DNA of 64,000 nucleotides from Branchiostoma floridae (GCF_000003815.2 NC_049991.1:21258889-21322888); one strand, 5' to 3'; positions 12,301 to 21,425 are shown, counted from the first letter of the stretch. Made by a program: numbers and translations. The notes: generated from the sequence alone by a model not told the origin.

Positions 12301-13012
12301 TAATGTTTACCCTTGACTTTGATACTAATAAAATGTCAAAGACAGTTCAGTTTAAAACCCGCCAGTTGGGTAACTGAGGTTAGGTTTGTCGAGACAAACG
12401 TTATTTGTGACAGATGGGGACCCTATGTCTGGAACATGTCTACCACCACACATACACACACACACACACACAAACACGAACAAACACACATACAAAAACA
12501 AAAATTGTTTTTGTGCCTGTAAGGATACTACTAGATATTTATAGCTTATGATAGGTTATTTACAAATGTAATACCTGCTTTTGTTATATTTTGACCTCAA
12601 TTTGTGACCTTTACTTTAATGCAAGGTAATGTAAGGTGCACATAAAACAAACTAACTACAGACAAACAAACAAAATAAGTACCGTTCCGACATGTTCCCT
12701 GCAGGTGAGAGGAAATACTGGCGCTGCCCGTGTGAGAGATCCCTGTCCTGTGTGGCGGCAGGGACCAGCCCTATCGGCTTCTGCCAGCCGCCTCTCTCGG
12801 GGCAAGGCGCGACCTACGCCGAGAAGCATGGCCACTCCGTCACGGCGCCGTGGGCGGGCGGCACGGACCTGGTCAAGCTGGTGGAGGCGAAACGAAAGAG
12901 CGGTTTGGCGGGAAAAACCAGGGGCGTTGATACGGACAGAAAGGACTACACAGATCTACAGGAGTACTTTGATGATCACGCATCCCCACATGATGCAGAT
13001 TACATTGGTTAA
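3293..13012 (+). CDS. PROK: Prokineticin/AVIT-family secreted peptide, four coding exons
   Basis: Coding exons are 3293-3370, 6896-6976, 8549-8621 and 12705-13012 (540 nt, 179 residues). The protein has a hydrophobic signal peptide (residues 1-21, likely cleavage after GEA). The mature start, LVLTRGC, aligns position by position with the AVITGAC hallmark. Ten cysteines at residues 28, 34, 42, 43, 55, 65, 85, 87, 93 and 104 match the prokineticin pattern. Spacing is identical for C1-C2, CC-C5, C5-C6 and C8-C9, with the CPC pair at 85-87 and the PLGRRGE motif after C5. Family members are small disulfide-rich ligands of prokineticin receptors; that role is inferred here. Vertebrate proteins are about 80-110 mature residues and end just after the last cysteine. 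This one continues about 75 residues, with a KRK basic site and an acidic Asp/Tyr-rich tail. Introns 1 and 2 are phase 0 and intron 3 is phase 1. Partial copies of exon 2 and exon 3 edges lie in the introns. Confidence 0.85.
3463..3555. repeat. Short foldback repeat in prokineticin intron 1
   Basis: Near-perfect inverted arms of about 25-28 bp: ATCAAATTTTCAACGA on the left and TCGTTGAAAATTTGAT (one interruption) on the right, around a loop of about 35 bp that also contains GTCGACAGTG. It looks like a tiny foldback MITE. Confidence 0.7.
3560..4238. other. Prokineticin intron 1, nothing specific
   Basis: AT-rich intronic sequence. No repeat family of this window and no exon-like stretch was recognised. 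Confidence 0.4.
4239..4352 (-). mobile_element. SINE-like fragment, type 1
   Basis: The stretch AGTAGGTACCCAAAGTGAGG through GGCTGTTTAACGTGGTCGAG to ACGGGATCCCCGTTTTACGT recurs almost unchanged at 16905-17010 and more distantly at 39150-39215. On the minus strand it holds a GTTCGAGGAGG stretch resembling a Pol III B box. It is probably the body of a tRNA-related SINE. Confidence 0.55.
4494..4734. mobile_element. Family B MITE, copy B1
   Basis: The left end resembles CCCCTTTTTACTAGAAGACG and the right end GCGCCGTCTTTGTGGAAAGG. The core includes ATACTGGGTATATTATACGA and TTGAGCGATCTGTCAAA, diagnostic of the family. It has no coding capacity. The terminal region is rich in GAGAGCGC, which makes a strong hairpin. 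Confidence 0.8.
4735..5290. other. Prokineticin intron 1, nothing specific
   Basis: Intronic sequence with no recognised repeat and no exon candidate. A 68-codon minus-strand frame here has no coding character and no similarity I recognise. Confidence 0.4.
5300..6200. repeat. Tandem duplication of about 430 bp in prokineticin intron 1
   Basis: Two diverged copies lie 430 bp apart. The phrase ACGCCCACGCCTACGGTTAT occurs near 5423 and 5853, GTTGTTGAGTGACGT near 5637 and 6080, and GATGAAATTCATC near 5701 and 6162. Copies are roughly 80-85 percent alike by eye. An open frame at 5699-6073 crosses the second copy but is not conserved in the first, so it is not annotated as a gene. Confidence 0.75.
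6210..6544. other. Prokineticin intron 1, nothing specific
   Basis: No recognised repeat, exon or RNA gene before the ATTG repeat tract that begins near 6550. Confidence 0.4.
6621..6672 (+). pseudogene. Partial copy A of prokineticin exon 2 with acceptor
   Basis: The first 52 nt of exon 2 are repeated here behind a GTTTGTGCAG acceptor. The encoded residues match the real exon through the double cysteine; the two differences seen (ACG to ACT, CTC to CTA) are synonymous. The copy then runs into ATATTGAT repeat and an in-frame stop. No donor follows, so it cannot act as an internal exon. Confidence 0.85.
6729..6780 (+). pseudogene. Partial copy B of prokineticin exon 2 with acceptor
   Basis: Again the first 52 nt of exon 2 behind TTGTGCAG, 108 bp after copy A and truncated at the same base. 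It carries the copy A synonymous changes plus further GGC to GGA changes and one replacement (GTG to GAG, Val to Glu). No donor is present. Confidence 0.85.
6896..6976 (+). CDS. PROK: Prokineticin exon 2: cysteines 1-4
   Basis: Encodes residues 27-53, including C28, C34 and the C42-C43 pair. The acceptor is GCTGTTTTACCTTCAG, with a better pyrimidine tract than the two upstream partial copies. The donor is CTGAAG|GTAACT, phase 0. It is the only one of the three exon 2 versions with a donor. Confidence 0.85.
7085..8022. repeat. Tandem repeats of about 410 bp and 137 bp in prokineticin intron 2
   Basis: GACAGTCAGGAAGTTGTTAA occurs near 7280 and 7690 within two copies spaced 410 bp apart. A shorter unit containing TAGAATCCGCTTGATAAATA and CAGACAGGAAGGGGCTCAAA is repeated near 7770 and 7920. 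The region is an imperfect nested tandem duplication with no coding signal. Confidence 0.75.
8215..8325. repeat. (GAAT)n / (GAGT)n microsatellite
   Basis: Interrupted runs of the GAATGAAT and GTGAATGAGTGA type. Open frames on the minus strand over this tract are simple-sequence artefacts. Confidence 0.9.
8549..8621 (+). CDS. PROK: Prokineticin exon 3: cysteines 5-6 and basic loop
   Basis: Encodes residues 54-77 plus the first base of codon 78. The acceptor is GGTTCCGTTTCAG and the donor is TTCGGCG|GTAAGC, phase 1. The exon holds C55, the PLGRRGE motif and C65. Its last 28 nt and the donor are the template of the minisatellite that follows. The exon boundary falls in the C6-C7 loop, the loop where vertebrate PROK2 carries its alternatively spliced insert. 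Confidence 0.85.
8594..9260 (+). repeat. Minisatellite made of the exon 3 end and its 5' splice site
   Basis: About 16 recognisable units of 28-41 bp, each built on ACCACATCCCCTACCCGTTC followed by GACGGTAAGG or a close variant. The first unit is the true exon 3 end and donor. The second unit has lost the donor (CGAAGGC in place of CGGCGGTAAG). Most later units keep a CGACG|GTAAG donor. Later units are 35 bp and carry ACTAACC; the array decays after 9140, with a last isolated unit near 9220. Confidence 0.9.
9286..9435. mobile_element. Family H short inverted-repeat element, copy 1
   Basis: The terminal inverted repeat CCCCCTCACATTAGGCGAAA on the left pairs with the matching sequence ending TAATGTGAGGGGG on the right; the arms reach the word CGATCG. 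The total is 150 bp, non-coding. A related element lies at 9658-9896. Confidence 0.75.
9658..9896. mobile_element. Family H-related inverted-repeat element, copy 2
   Basis: The left end is CCCCTGTCATATTAT and the right end contains CCAAATGTGACAGGGGT. The inner GTCGTCCGATCGATTTTTGC matches the arm of the element at 9286-9435, which suggests a divergent or composite family member. Confidence 0.55.
9900..10570. other. Prokineticin intron 3, nothing specific
   Basis: Non-coding intron sequence with no recognised repeat or exon. Confidence 0.4.
10575..10819. mobile_element. Family A MITE, copy A3
   Basis: The left end GGTGCGCTCCCACCGCACTT and the right end AATGGGAGCAAACC are diverged family A termini. 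The inner GCGTCACTGCGGGGTTTGAA and AACCCCGCAGTGACGCAAGC are near-perfect complements. Confidence 0.8.
11060..11300 (-). mobile_element. Probable retrotransposon or SINE tail
   Basis: A (TATT)n/(ATCTATTT) tract at 11065-11100 is followed by CGACATATCGCCACTAGGCC and an A-rich non-coding stretch. This is typical of a minus-oriented non-LTR 3' end. The family is not identified. Confidence 0.35.
11300..12440. other. Prokineticin intron 3, nothing specific
   Basis: No coding-like frame. The word TGTTACACAACAGATG occurs twice (near 11526 and 11771), a hint of a short, old duplication. Nothing else was recognised. Confidence 0.4.
12447..12500. repeat. (CA)n microsatellite
   Basis: Interrupted ACACAC run with some AAACAC units. 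Confidence 0.9.
12705..13012 (+). CDS. PROK: Prokineticin exon 4: cysteines 7-10 and C-terminal extension
   Basis: Encodes the rest of residue 78 to residue 179 and the TAA at 13010. The acceptor is GTTCCCTGCAG. It carries WRCPCERSLSC and the final cysteine (C104, in GFCQPPL). After that comes an extension with no cysteine, containing VEAKRKSG and an acidic end (YTDLQEYFDDHASPHDADYI). The extension is longer than in vertebrate prokineticins. The KRK stretch could allow proprotein processing, which is inference. A second frame is also open across the whole exon. Confidence 0.8.
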
Positions 13013-14726
13013 TAACAGTGTACTCCTAAGTATGCAGTTACGCGATCATAACGCGTACCGTAACCCAGTAACTAGTCTACCGTAGATTGGCCAGTCTCTC
13101 TTCGGGGCAAATGAATCTCTCCGCCGCCTGTTTTGTCTCTAGCACCCGCTAGCAAATTTTTTGCGGGAGGAAATTCATGCGGAAGGGGGCAAATTAGCCC
13201 TCTGTGGTTAAGCCATATTGTCCTCCAGAGGAGAGTGCTTTTTTTTCTAAAAGACCACATCTTTATGTACACAAAATCGACTAACAGTTTAAACAAGTAT
13301 CCAGATACAAATTGCAAAGGAAATTTTTAAGCTCGACGAAATATTTCTTAAGAGTTGCCAAGTTGAAGTTTGTCCAGTGGTTGTTTGCATTATAATGTTT
13401 ATACCTGGCTGTAATTTAATTGGAGGGTACTCGGGGGTTAGTGCTTTATAATGCAGCTGCTCCCTTGTCCAGGTTCAATGTCAAGTGGCCGATAAAATTA
13501 CGTCTATGAATTCAGAAAAATATCACTATCAGAACTGGAACACTCCTCAGGAGTACAGCACTCCTATCACGTAAGATTTCTACCGGGTAAGAGCCTGACC
13601 AATTCACGGTAGACGAGATACCAGGTTACGCGTAAAATAATTGCGTAGCAAACTAATTCTTTGTTTGCTAATAATATGCATCAGATCGTTGTTACTCGTA
13701 TCAACAAGAATTGTATCATACTTTCTGCTATCTAAACGGAACGTTACTATGAAGAGAATTTGTAAAGAGTTTTGAATATCCCGCCAAAGTTAGTACAGAG
13801 CTGTAGCGCGGATAGGTGTCGCGCGGTGGCGCTTCTGTTCGCTAGATGCGAATAACGCCTAACTCAAGCCGACACCAGTTATAAACTGCACTGGTTCAAA
13901 GAGACCTTAAGTCTAACGTGGTTGTACTTTTGTGATTGACAAGCGTCGGTCTTCATGTCAAGGTTATAGATACCGCTAAGACAATACCCGGTTAACCTCT
14001 ACAACTCTTCTCAATAGATCGGCGGAGGGATATGTATTTTTCAGCGGAAAAACGGTCAACAGCATGCTACAAAATAAAGTTCCTCTTACATATTTTGGGG
14101 GGTCATTGCTGTTGTTTTATGTGTTTTGGTAGCACCCGGAAAAAATAAATTCAATGTCCTTACAGGGAGTTTTAAAGCTTATTGGTCCTAATTATATCGA
14201 TAAGGCGCATTAATTAGACTGTCTCATACCGATATTTTGCTGTTTGATTTTCAGAAAATACGCAGCTTTTATAGCCGCATGCACAGTAGAAAGTAGTTCT
14301 GGACATCGCTTCCTTTTAACTGCAAGCAAACGTGTTCTATTTACAATGAAGAAAATGTTCACGTACATTTTAACGTTAACCGGCAAATTGAACTTATGGC
14401 ATTTACTACTGCAGTTAGCCGGTGTCCGCAAGGGGTCCTTTTCGGTTGTCAGCGCCTGACCGCAGCACTCAGAACAATCACTCGGACGCCGAAACACTCC
14501 TCCACACATTGCTTGTTTGGATGTATGTTGTTGTTGTTTTTTTGTTCTGTTGTATACTTGGTAAACCGCCTCAGACAGTAACACACCAGGTTTGTACTGA
14601 AAAGTACAAGCTGCATATCCGGACAGATTTAGCTTAAATCCTTTTCACTGATTTACAGATTAACTACTCATTTTTTGATAAGCTCGGTGGCTTCTCCTCG
14701 AAAGAGGGACCATGGATGTATTTCAA

Positions 14727-14728
<2 letters not shown>
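13013..14728. other. Region downstream of the prokineticin gene
   Basis: Contains the 3' UTR, whose end is not clear. The first AATAAA-like signals are near 14073 and 14149. No other gene or window-specific repeat was recognised. Confidence 0.4.

Positions 14729-14810
<82 letters not shown>
14729..14810. repeat. (TG)n microsatellite
   Basis: About 40 uninterrupted TG dinucleotides. The open frames on both strands here (poly Cys-Val, poly Thr-His) are artefacts of the repeat. Confidence 0.95.
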
Positions 14811-14814
<4 letters not shown>

Positions 14815-15599
14815 CCAACTGGCGGTTTTCATTCTCCAAATACAGTGGTCCAAGGTATGGCGGAACAGGTGTTTCTTATTGGAAGACTGTTTCTCAAGTT
14901 TTGCCTACGTGGAAAACCACGCATAGTCGGAATTCAGTGTGACTTGAATTCTCTCTCGCTCCTTCGAGTGATTTTTGTACCTGCTCACGTAACATCCTGT
15001 ATGTGTCCATGTAGCAATTATCAAAACATCATTAAAGTCCTCTCGTGATCAAAGTAAGAATCCCGGCGGCGGTCCTTCTGTCAAAATCCCAATTCAAAAC
15101 ACGAGATAAAACAAAGAGTAGCCACCAAACACCAGCGGATTCGTGATGACGCATATTCAGATGTCGTCGTTACGTGTAATTAGCGAGGTTAATTTCGCCA
15201 GACGGAACATGAATGGTGTCGCCTCCGTCTGTGGCTTTCTAGTCGGCACGTTCCCGGATGTGTGACGTCATGAGTCGTGCCTGCCGGCCGGGAACAGACG
15301 TCAGTCATCACCGCTGAAGGCTCCCGCCTTCTGATGTTGGGCGGCGAAACTGGGGCAAACTAGTCAGGGCTTGTGGAGTGCAGGACCCGCTTTCCACTGA
15401 ACTTTTCAAAGATTGGACAAATTTTTCAACGAATTTCATTGATAGACCGAGAACGAGTTGTTTACGTTTTGAAATTGTGTGCTTTATTATCTATTAAATT
15501 ATACATTTACATCTTGCATTAGATTTCAAATACTAATAAAATCAACGGTCAAACAAACCCAGTTTTGGTCACTCTCTGCCCAAAGGGCTATCCAGCACT
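14811..15599. other. Intergenic, nothing specific
   Basis: No coding-like frame. Around 15245-15300 there is a GC-richer stretch with TGACGTCAT and the inverted words GTTCCCGG and CCGGGAAC. Confidence 0.4.
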
Positions 15600-15870
15600 T
15601 TCAAATCACGGTCACAGTATGTCCAGAACAAGATTCATCAAAATTCAGTACTCTAGGAGGCCACTACCTAGGGGGCCATATCAAAGTTGACCTTGGCCCC
15701 TACTTTACTACCATATACCTTGACCCATACTGGCCTACAAAATATCATCAGGATCCATCCAAGGCTTCTCGAGTTATACTGCTTACAGACAGACATAACG
15801 ACACATATACGAAACACGTCCAAAATATAACCTTCTTGGCGAATGAAACAAACAAAACACAGCTGACAAA
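15600..15870 (+). mobile_element. Possible RTE-like LINE 3' end
   Basis: Contains CATCAGGATCCATCCAAGGC, TTCTCGAGTTAT and an ACAGACAGACATAACGACAC tail. I associate this arrangement with 3' ends of RTE-type LINEs or derived SINEs. No coding sequence is kept. Confidence 0.3.
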
Positions 15871-16890
15871 ATATGCAACACGCAGGTCCACCTGGGCTGT
15901 TTCATGTAGGGCGTGTGAGAGAAATGACTCTCCAAGCAGAGGTTAGATGTATGTCGTTACCTTCTAATTGCCGCTTTTTATTGGACAGAAACCGAGTCAA
16001 TCAGTAGAAGGTTGCTAATAGAACGATTTCTCCACACAGCCTAGGCTTGGGGAGTGGGTTAAAGTGCGACGCTTTGAGGGTCATCGCAAGAAAACGGCAG
16101 TACTAAATGGACGAGTGGATGGAAATATGGGCAGTTAGTACCGATACTACGAGATCTAGGAGACACATAGACACTTGTATCCTCAAGCATTTCAGCCTTC
16201 CAGGAAGTAGGAGCTGGCAACGGACCAAATGTTTCCTCTCCCGTCTAACTGAAGCTGTAAGAGTTTACGTTAGGAATGATAAGTGAAAGTTAATTGCAAG
16301 TTCTTGCCCGGGGGCTAATTGCAAGTGACAAAAAGTGACAGTATATGGTAGACAGTATACAGTAGTAAGCGACTAACTCTAGTGATAAACTCAAATAAAC
16401 TAAATAAAGCAAAAAAAAAACTTAGCTATTGGGTTGACTTCTTTTTCGGAGACAGTAGAAGACGAAGGAGCCCTCCTTTTCGATAATGTGTGGGTTTTGT
16501 GATGTTAACGTGGGGAGATAAGGGTTGCATTTAGTGGCCTCCTTAAAAAGCTACTTTTTTTCTTGATCATATAGGAGACAGTTTGAAATAAAATGGGGTT
16601 CGTCTTCTACTGTATCGAACAAGTTCTTTCGCAGACAGGTAACTTGATAATGTGGCCAGTCCTGAATATTCGTGGCCACCATACCTGAATAGTGGAGAAA
16701 GATTATCATCACTCTCGGTTCTCAAGCATCAGATAAACACAGTTTCAATATAATAACAAAAGGATGATCTACAGACAACTTTGGCGAAGAGAAGCTTATC
16801 TGATCTAGCCTTAGAATTACATAAGGCAGAGGTTACTCAAAGTCATTGCAGGGTAAACTGTCGGACGTGCCGGGCAGTGTCGGCTATATG
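15870..16890. other. Intergenic, nothing specific
   Basis: No exon, RNA gene or shared repeat recognised. Confidence 0.4.
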
Positions 16891-16892
16891 AT

Positions 16893-17010
16893 AATGACCA
16901 GCTGTATTTTGCAGCCAGTAGGTACCCAAATTATGAGTAATGAGGCTGTTTAACGTGGTCGAGGCACCTCCTCGAGCACGGGACCCCCGTCTTACGTCCC
17001 TCCCAGACGA
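16893..17010 (-). mobile_element. SINE-like fragment, type 1, second copy
   Basis: Repeats the 4239-4352 element closely, including GCAGCCAGTAGGTACCC, GGCTGTTTAACGTGGTCGAG and GCACGGGACCCCCGTCTTAC. Confidence 0.55.
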
Positions 17011-17612
17011 TTTCGTGGAAAGCTTGGTGAGGCTACAGCAATCCGGTGGTCCTTGGTTAGGGCTCTCCCATCCAAGAACTGCCCGGACTTTTCTTTTATG
17101 AAGAACGAAAAAAGAATTACATAAAAAAGTAAGTGGATAATATTTTGCAAAGACGGAACAGAATCCTTTCCAATAGCGAGTAGCTGCCATTCGACCTTTA
17201 GTATTACCTGCGCGTCTAATCAACGAGGTTAAATAATATTATATGTGTAAAGACATCGTTCTTTATCTATGAAACTTATTTCGTGATCAGTTATTTCGCG
17301 GGAGGTCGGCGGTCACAACGCGGCCGTAGACTCCAGTGGAAGTAAATATTGCATCACAAGTTACGCTTTCTCTATTAGGTCGTCTGTCTGTATTTCAGAT
17401 TACACTATCAAGGCTGTATATCATAAAGAGGGTGAGCCAGTCATTCGACTTGAAGCTCAGAGCCACCCACACTTTCAGCAATTGCAAACTTAGCACTAAC
17501 CACCACCTAAAGCACAACAAGGGGCACTCCTTCTATCTCCAATCCACCTATATCTTAGACTGTTAACCCCGTTGGTACGAACGGGGACTTAGAGAGGCTG
17601 TATATGAGAAAA

Positions 17613-17634
17613 TACATACCCCCCCCCCCCCCCC
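17613..17634. repeat. Poly-C tract
   Basis: About twenty consecutive C bases, a G-quadruplex candidate on the minus strand. Confidence 0.9.
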
Positions 17635-17984
17635 TCAACAGGAAAGGAGGCCTACTTATGGAACGTGTAAACTGTAAGTAAATACTTTTTTAGCAATATT
17701 TCTTATACCACAATGATATGCAGTGCAAAACTTACAGAAAAAAATCGGACCCGACCAGACAACAAACAAACTTTTGAGCATATATTGTACAGCAATTGAC
17801 CAATGTTTGTAAATATGATGTTAGATATTGTAAGACATGCATACAAACAAACATGGTGGGATTTTTTTCTCTAGGATGAAAAATGTTGATGTGGCACGTG
17901 TAAAGGTCAGGGTTAAGTCTTTACAGGGGGGCTGGAGCCATTTCATCACCTACAATTAGTGAAACAGCTGAGAACAACCCGAGA

Positions 17985-18190
17985 TGGCGCTCGCCAATTG
18001 ACCTTTACGTCGGCACGTGCCTCCGTACGTGACGTCGCAACGTCACTACGCCCACGTATCCGGCGTCGTGTCGCCCATCCCACCCGACCACTTGTCTGAT
18101 CATCACTGCAGCATCCGGTACCGCCAACAGCAGGAGGTATAAAACGGCTGGGCAGAAATTAAAGGCGGGGTCGCGTGGAGTAAATGCAGG
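17985..18190 (+). promoter_or_regulatory. Orphan TATA-type promoter candidate
   Basis: A compact GC-richer island in AT-rich surroundings. It has GGCACGTGCC (E-box), CGTGACGTCGC (CRE-like) and a well-formed GAGGTATAAAACGGCTGGGC TATA context near 18137. No coding exon that it could serve was found downstream, so the target, if any, is unknown. Confidence 0.35.
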
Positions 18191-18342
18191 GAGTTCCGAC
18201 TAAGTCCTGGCTTTCAATCCTAAGAACTTCAAGGCTACGGGACATACATTTCTTACAGGCCAGAAGTAAACAAAATAAGGTTTATCCGTGTCCTCTGGAA
18301 CCGGCCACACTAAGAGCTTATCTAGCAGTGGTCTTGACACTA

Positions 18343-18512
18343 CAGTCAAACCTGTATTAGGGGCCACCTCTACAGAGTGTCCATAGTGGCCACTTTTTGT
18401 CAGTCCCTTGGGTATTTTATCTATAAGTTGCCACCTCTATACAGAGGCCACCTGTCTATAGTGGCCAAATTTGTCCGGTCCCTTGAGTGGCCGCTATAGA
18501 CAGGTTTGACTG
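18343..18512. mobile_element. pogo/Tigger-like MITE
   Basis: A 170 bp element with terminal inverted repeats CAGTCAAACCTGT and ACAGGTTTGACTG, flanked on both sides by TA, the target duplication of Tc1/mariner/pogo elements. Internally it repeats the words TAGTGGCCA and GGCCACC. Confidence 0.85.
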
Positions 18513-18838
18513 TACCAAGATAGACGCTTAACAGTAGTATAGGTAAAAATTACGAATTGCCCAATCTTCTGTATAGATAAGGTGCCCAATGACATATTTA
18601 AGTATGGCATTTTGTGATGTCCAACCGTTAAAACAGCTTTAGGTCTAGCAGTTAGAGACTTACGTGTACAACGAGGTTACGCTGGATTCAGTACACCAAA
18701 ACTGTTTATCCTAAACAGGCTCACTGTTCTGGGTAAATTCCCATATGTCTTTCCGATAAGTTCAGTGAACAGTAGGCCACAGGTTCACACATGGAAACAA
18801 CGCTGCATCTCTAGACTGTAGTAGATGAAGGTCCTATA

Positions 18839-19137
18839 AAGCTAAGGGGACAACCCGCTGCAATTTGTTCGTACGTTTTTTTGGAAGGCTACGTCCGCCA
18901 CGTATTTCTGAAAACGTTCAGGCTGTACGGGGGGTGGGGGTTGGGGGGGCGGCAATCCACAGCCCGATGGCACACAAAGTTTTGCCTGCACGTTAAGTTC
19001 TACGGCGTGTCTGCGTGCTCCTAAATCCGTCGGATTCCCTACAAGTTCGTACGGAGGTGGTACTTACCACTTAAGGCTCCCAAAATATTGCCCACGATTT
19101 AGCACGTAGACAGCACGTATTTGCACGAACAGCGGGT
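18839..19137 (-). mobile_element. Family G inverted-repeat element, copy 1
   Basis: About 300 bp, inverse to the copy at 21936-22267. Shared words include AAAACGTTCAGGCTGTAC, GTTTTGCCTGCACGT and GTTCGTACGGAGG. Ends resemble AAGCTAANGGGNACAACCCG. It has a G-rich insertion near 18930-18952. Confidence 0.7.
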
Positions 19138-19440
19138 CCTGACCTGGTTCGAGCCAAGGTCGATGACCCGGTTTCACTTGGCGGTTAGATAACTTCAGGC
19201 TACAGAGTGATGTGGTTTCATTCGAGTGGAGCTCGGCTAACAATGGCGTTAACAGCCTGTCCGATAACGCGTCTAATCAGCACCGCGGGGCACCAGTACA
19301 GCCTGTACCCATAGTAGGGAATTAGGCAGGTAATACAACATAATAAAATGGTACTGGAGTTCGCCTGGTTCTACATGATAAGGCAACGCGGGTGATAAAC
19401 GTCACATAGTATGGAGTCGCGGTCAGTGACCTACATTGGA
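19138..19440. other. Intergenic, nothing specific
   Basis: No feature recognised in this stretch. Confidence 0.4.
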
Positions 19441-19560
19441 CTTGACTTGACTTTATTCAGATCCACTTTTAGCTATTACAACATTATGTTGCCAGCTATT
19501 CTTCCAGTGGTCTACATAAAATACAAAACATTATATGTACATTGCAAACTATTCAACTGA
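19440..19560 (-). mobile_element. Non-LTR retrotransposon tail, minus strand
   Basis: Starts with CTTGACTTGACTTTATTCAG and ATCCACTTTTAGC, then a non-coding stretch. A similar tail is found at 61089-61280, where TTTGAG repeats lead into TTTATTTAGATCCAC. Confidence 0.45.
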
Positions 19561-19819
19561 GAGGAAATCAAGTTCATTTAGTAACTGTGTTCCAGTGGCA
19601 AGCCATTCGGTAGAGGAAACGCTTCCTTTCTGCATTGGTCCTAGGTTTTGACAGTACCTCTACGCCAGTTCAAGTCACGTGGTTTTAAGTCTCTATGTGT
19701 TTTTTTATGTTGCTTTTGGACAGACGAGGACTTCGTGGGACTGCACCCAAATTAGTAACTTATTTTAGTAACAGTGCCACATACACACTACAGACAGAAG
19801 GTAAAGGTAAACTTTTATT

Positions 19820-19990
19820 TGTACCTCTCCTACCGAAGTCAGGTACCAATTTTTACACCTGGGTATAGTGTGGAAGGTCGTGTAAAGTGCCTCTCCCAAG
19901 GGCACAACGTCGGGGGCACGGCAGGTATGTCGAACTCGGGACCTCTAGATTCCGGTAACGCCCCACACGACTCCGCGGAATCGTCTTGGT
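19820..19990 (-). mobile_element. tRNA-derived SINE, minus strand
   Basis: Shares GTAAAGTGCCTCTCCCAAGG and the following GCACAACGTCGGGG with copies at 39235-39375, 51640-51745 and 54575-54715. The 3' part reads, on the minus strand, like a degenerate tRNA head (GGTCCCGAGTTCGACAT resembles a B box). Confidence 0.6.
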
Positions 19991-20514
19991 TGACGGTACA
20001 GTCTGTGTCTTGCTGCCCTGCTGCTATAGTTATTGTGCATGTCATTTATCTATTTTGTGTACTATCAGCGATATTCAGAATACACAACACCGTATATCTG
20101 CAAGGTTGATTTTCAATAAAGATTGACGTTGATTGTTGTGCATGTGAAGCGTATTTTGATGATATAATTGATTGATGTAGGTGAAGCGTACTTTGGTGAT
20201 ATAGTCTAGATGTTAAGAGAGATGCATGCGTCCTTGGCAGTGTAGGCGACGATCGATTTAACCGATGATCGATTTAACCGATGATATAGATATAGACATA
20301 GATAGATTGGTAGATAGTTAGCGGCCGATTTGAACTTCTCATGTGGTTATCATTAGTGCATCACATTGATATATTTGTTTAAAGATTGCAATGATGACAT
20401 GCAAAATAACGTCGCAATAGAATCATGAAATTCAAATCAAAACTTACATTCCCTGGCCGCACCTGGGGCAATTACTGTCGTATTGAGGTCACCTGAGTGG
20501 CGCCAAATGGCCGC

Positions 20515-20633
20515 TCGCTCCATACTTTTACGTTTTGTATAATATACCCAGTGTGAAATCAAAGATTACACATATCCTATTTAGGTTGCAATGAGAGCGC
20601 AGCGCGATCGCCGTCTAGTGGAAAGGGGGCCTT
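20515..20633. mobile_element. Family B MITE, truncated copy B2
   Basis: The right half only, from ACTTTTACGTTTTGTATAAT through AGCGCAGCGCGATCGCCGTC to the end CTAGTGGAAAGGGGGCC. Confidence 0.8.
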
Positions 20634-20639
20634 AGCGAT

Positions 20640-21295
20640 CGCAGTTTAATGCAAATCCGGCCTTACAGCCGGGATCTCCGCCGGCATGTGCCGGCCACGT
20701 GTGTCTGTTTGCTGCACGGCGGGACCTCACTGTTTGATAGGAAAACAGGAGAAGACGACACCCTGGCAGGGCGCACTGGAAGGTTCTAGCAGAGTACGCG
20801 GTGTGAGGAGCTCCTCCACCATTACCTGCAGACTGGAGAAATAAACCTCTTCTTAACACCATATCTACGTCTCGGCGTCCATGGGGTGCAAAAGTTGAGA
20901 CTGTACCGTCGTCTCGTCAAGCTACAGGATTACCCAACCACAGGTAAGAATAACGTCACGTTTCCACAAAGGGGCCCGACCGGGCAGTGTTGGGGAACGA
21001 AAAGTACGCTGCTGTAAAAGACAACAAAGGCACAAGACGTACCAAAAATAATTCAACAGCATGACTCATTTATTGTCATAAACTGTAATTTTTTTGGTTC
21101 CGCAAACAGCCCGACCGGGCCCCAGGTAGGCCTAACAGGATTTGACGTAGGCCTAACAGGAAATTTGTTATATGTTTATCGCAAATACCTGCTCGATGGC
21201 TAATGGCAGGAAAATTTAGGAGACAGAGACAGAGAAAGCAGTATATCATGTGTGTATACTAGTCTTAAAAGCTTAAAAATGTAAGAGTACGTCTA
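20640..21295. other. Intergenic, nothing specific
   Basis: GC-richer start near 20640-20860 but no convincing exon. No repeat family recognised, apart from CCCGACCGGGC near 20978 and 21110 and AGGCCTAACAGGA repeated twice near 21130. Confidence 0.4.
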
Positions 21296-21304
21296 CATAT
21301 TACA

Positions 21305-21319
21305 TGTATATATATATAT

Positions 21320-21362
<43 letters not shown>

Positions 21363-21425
21363 CAGATAGATAGATAGATAGATAGATAGACAGACTGATA
21401 GATATTAGATAGAGAGAGAGAGATA
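21305..21425. repeat. Compound microsatellite (TA, GA, GACA, GATA)
   Basis: Successive runs of TATA, GAGA, CAGACAGA and GATAGATA units. Confidence 0.95.

Noticed and set aside
14668-15048. Several overlapping open frames with Cys-Val or Thr-His runs
   Set aside because: They are translations of an uninterrupted TG microsatellite; nothing outside the repeat looks coding.
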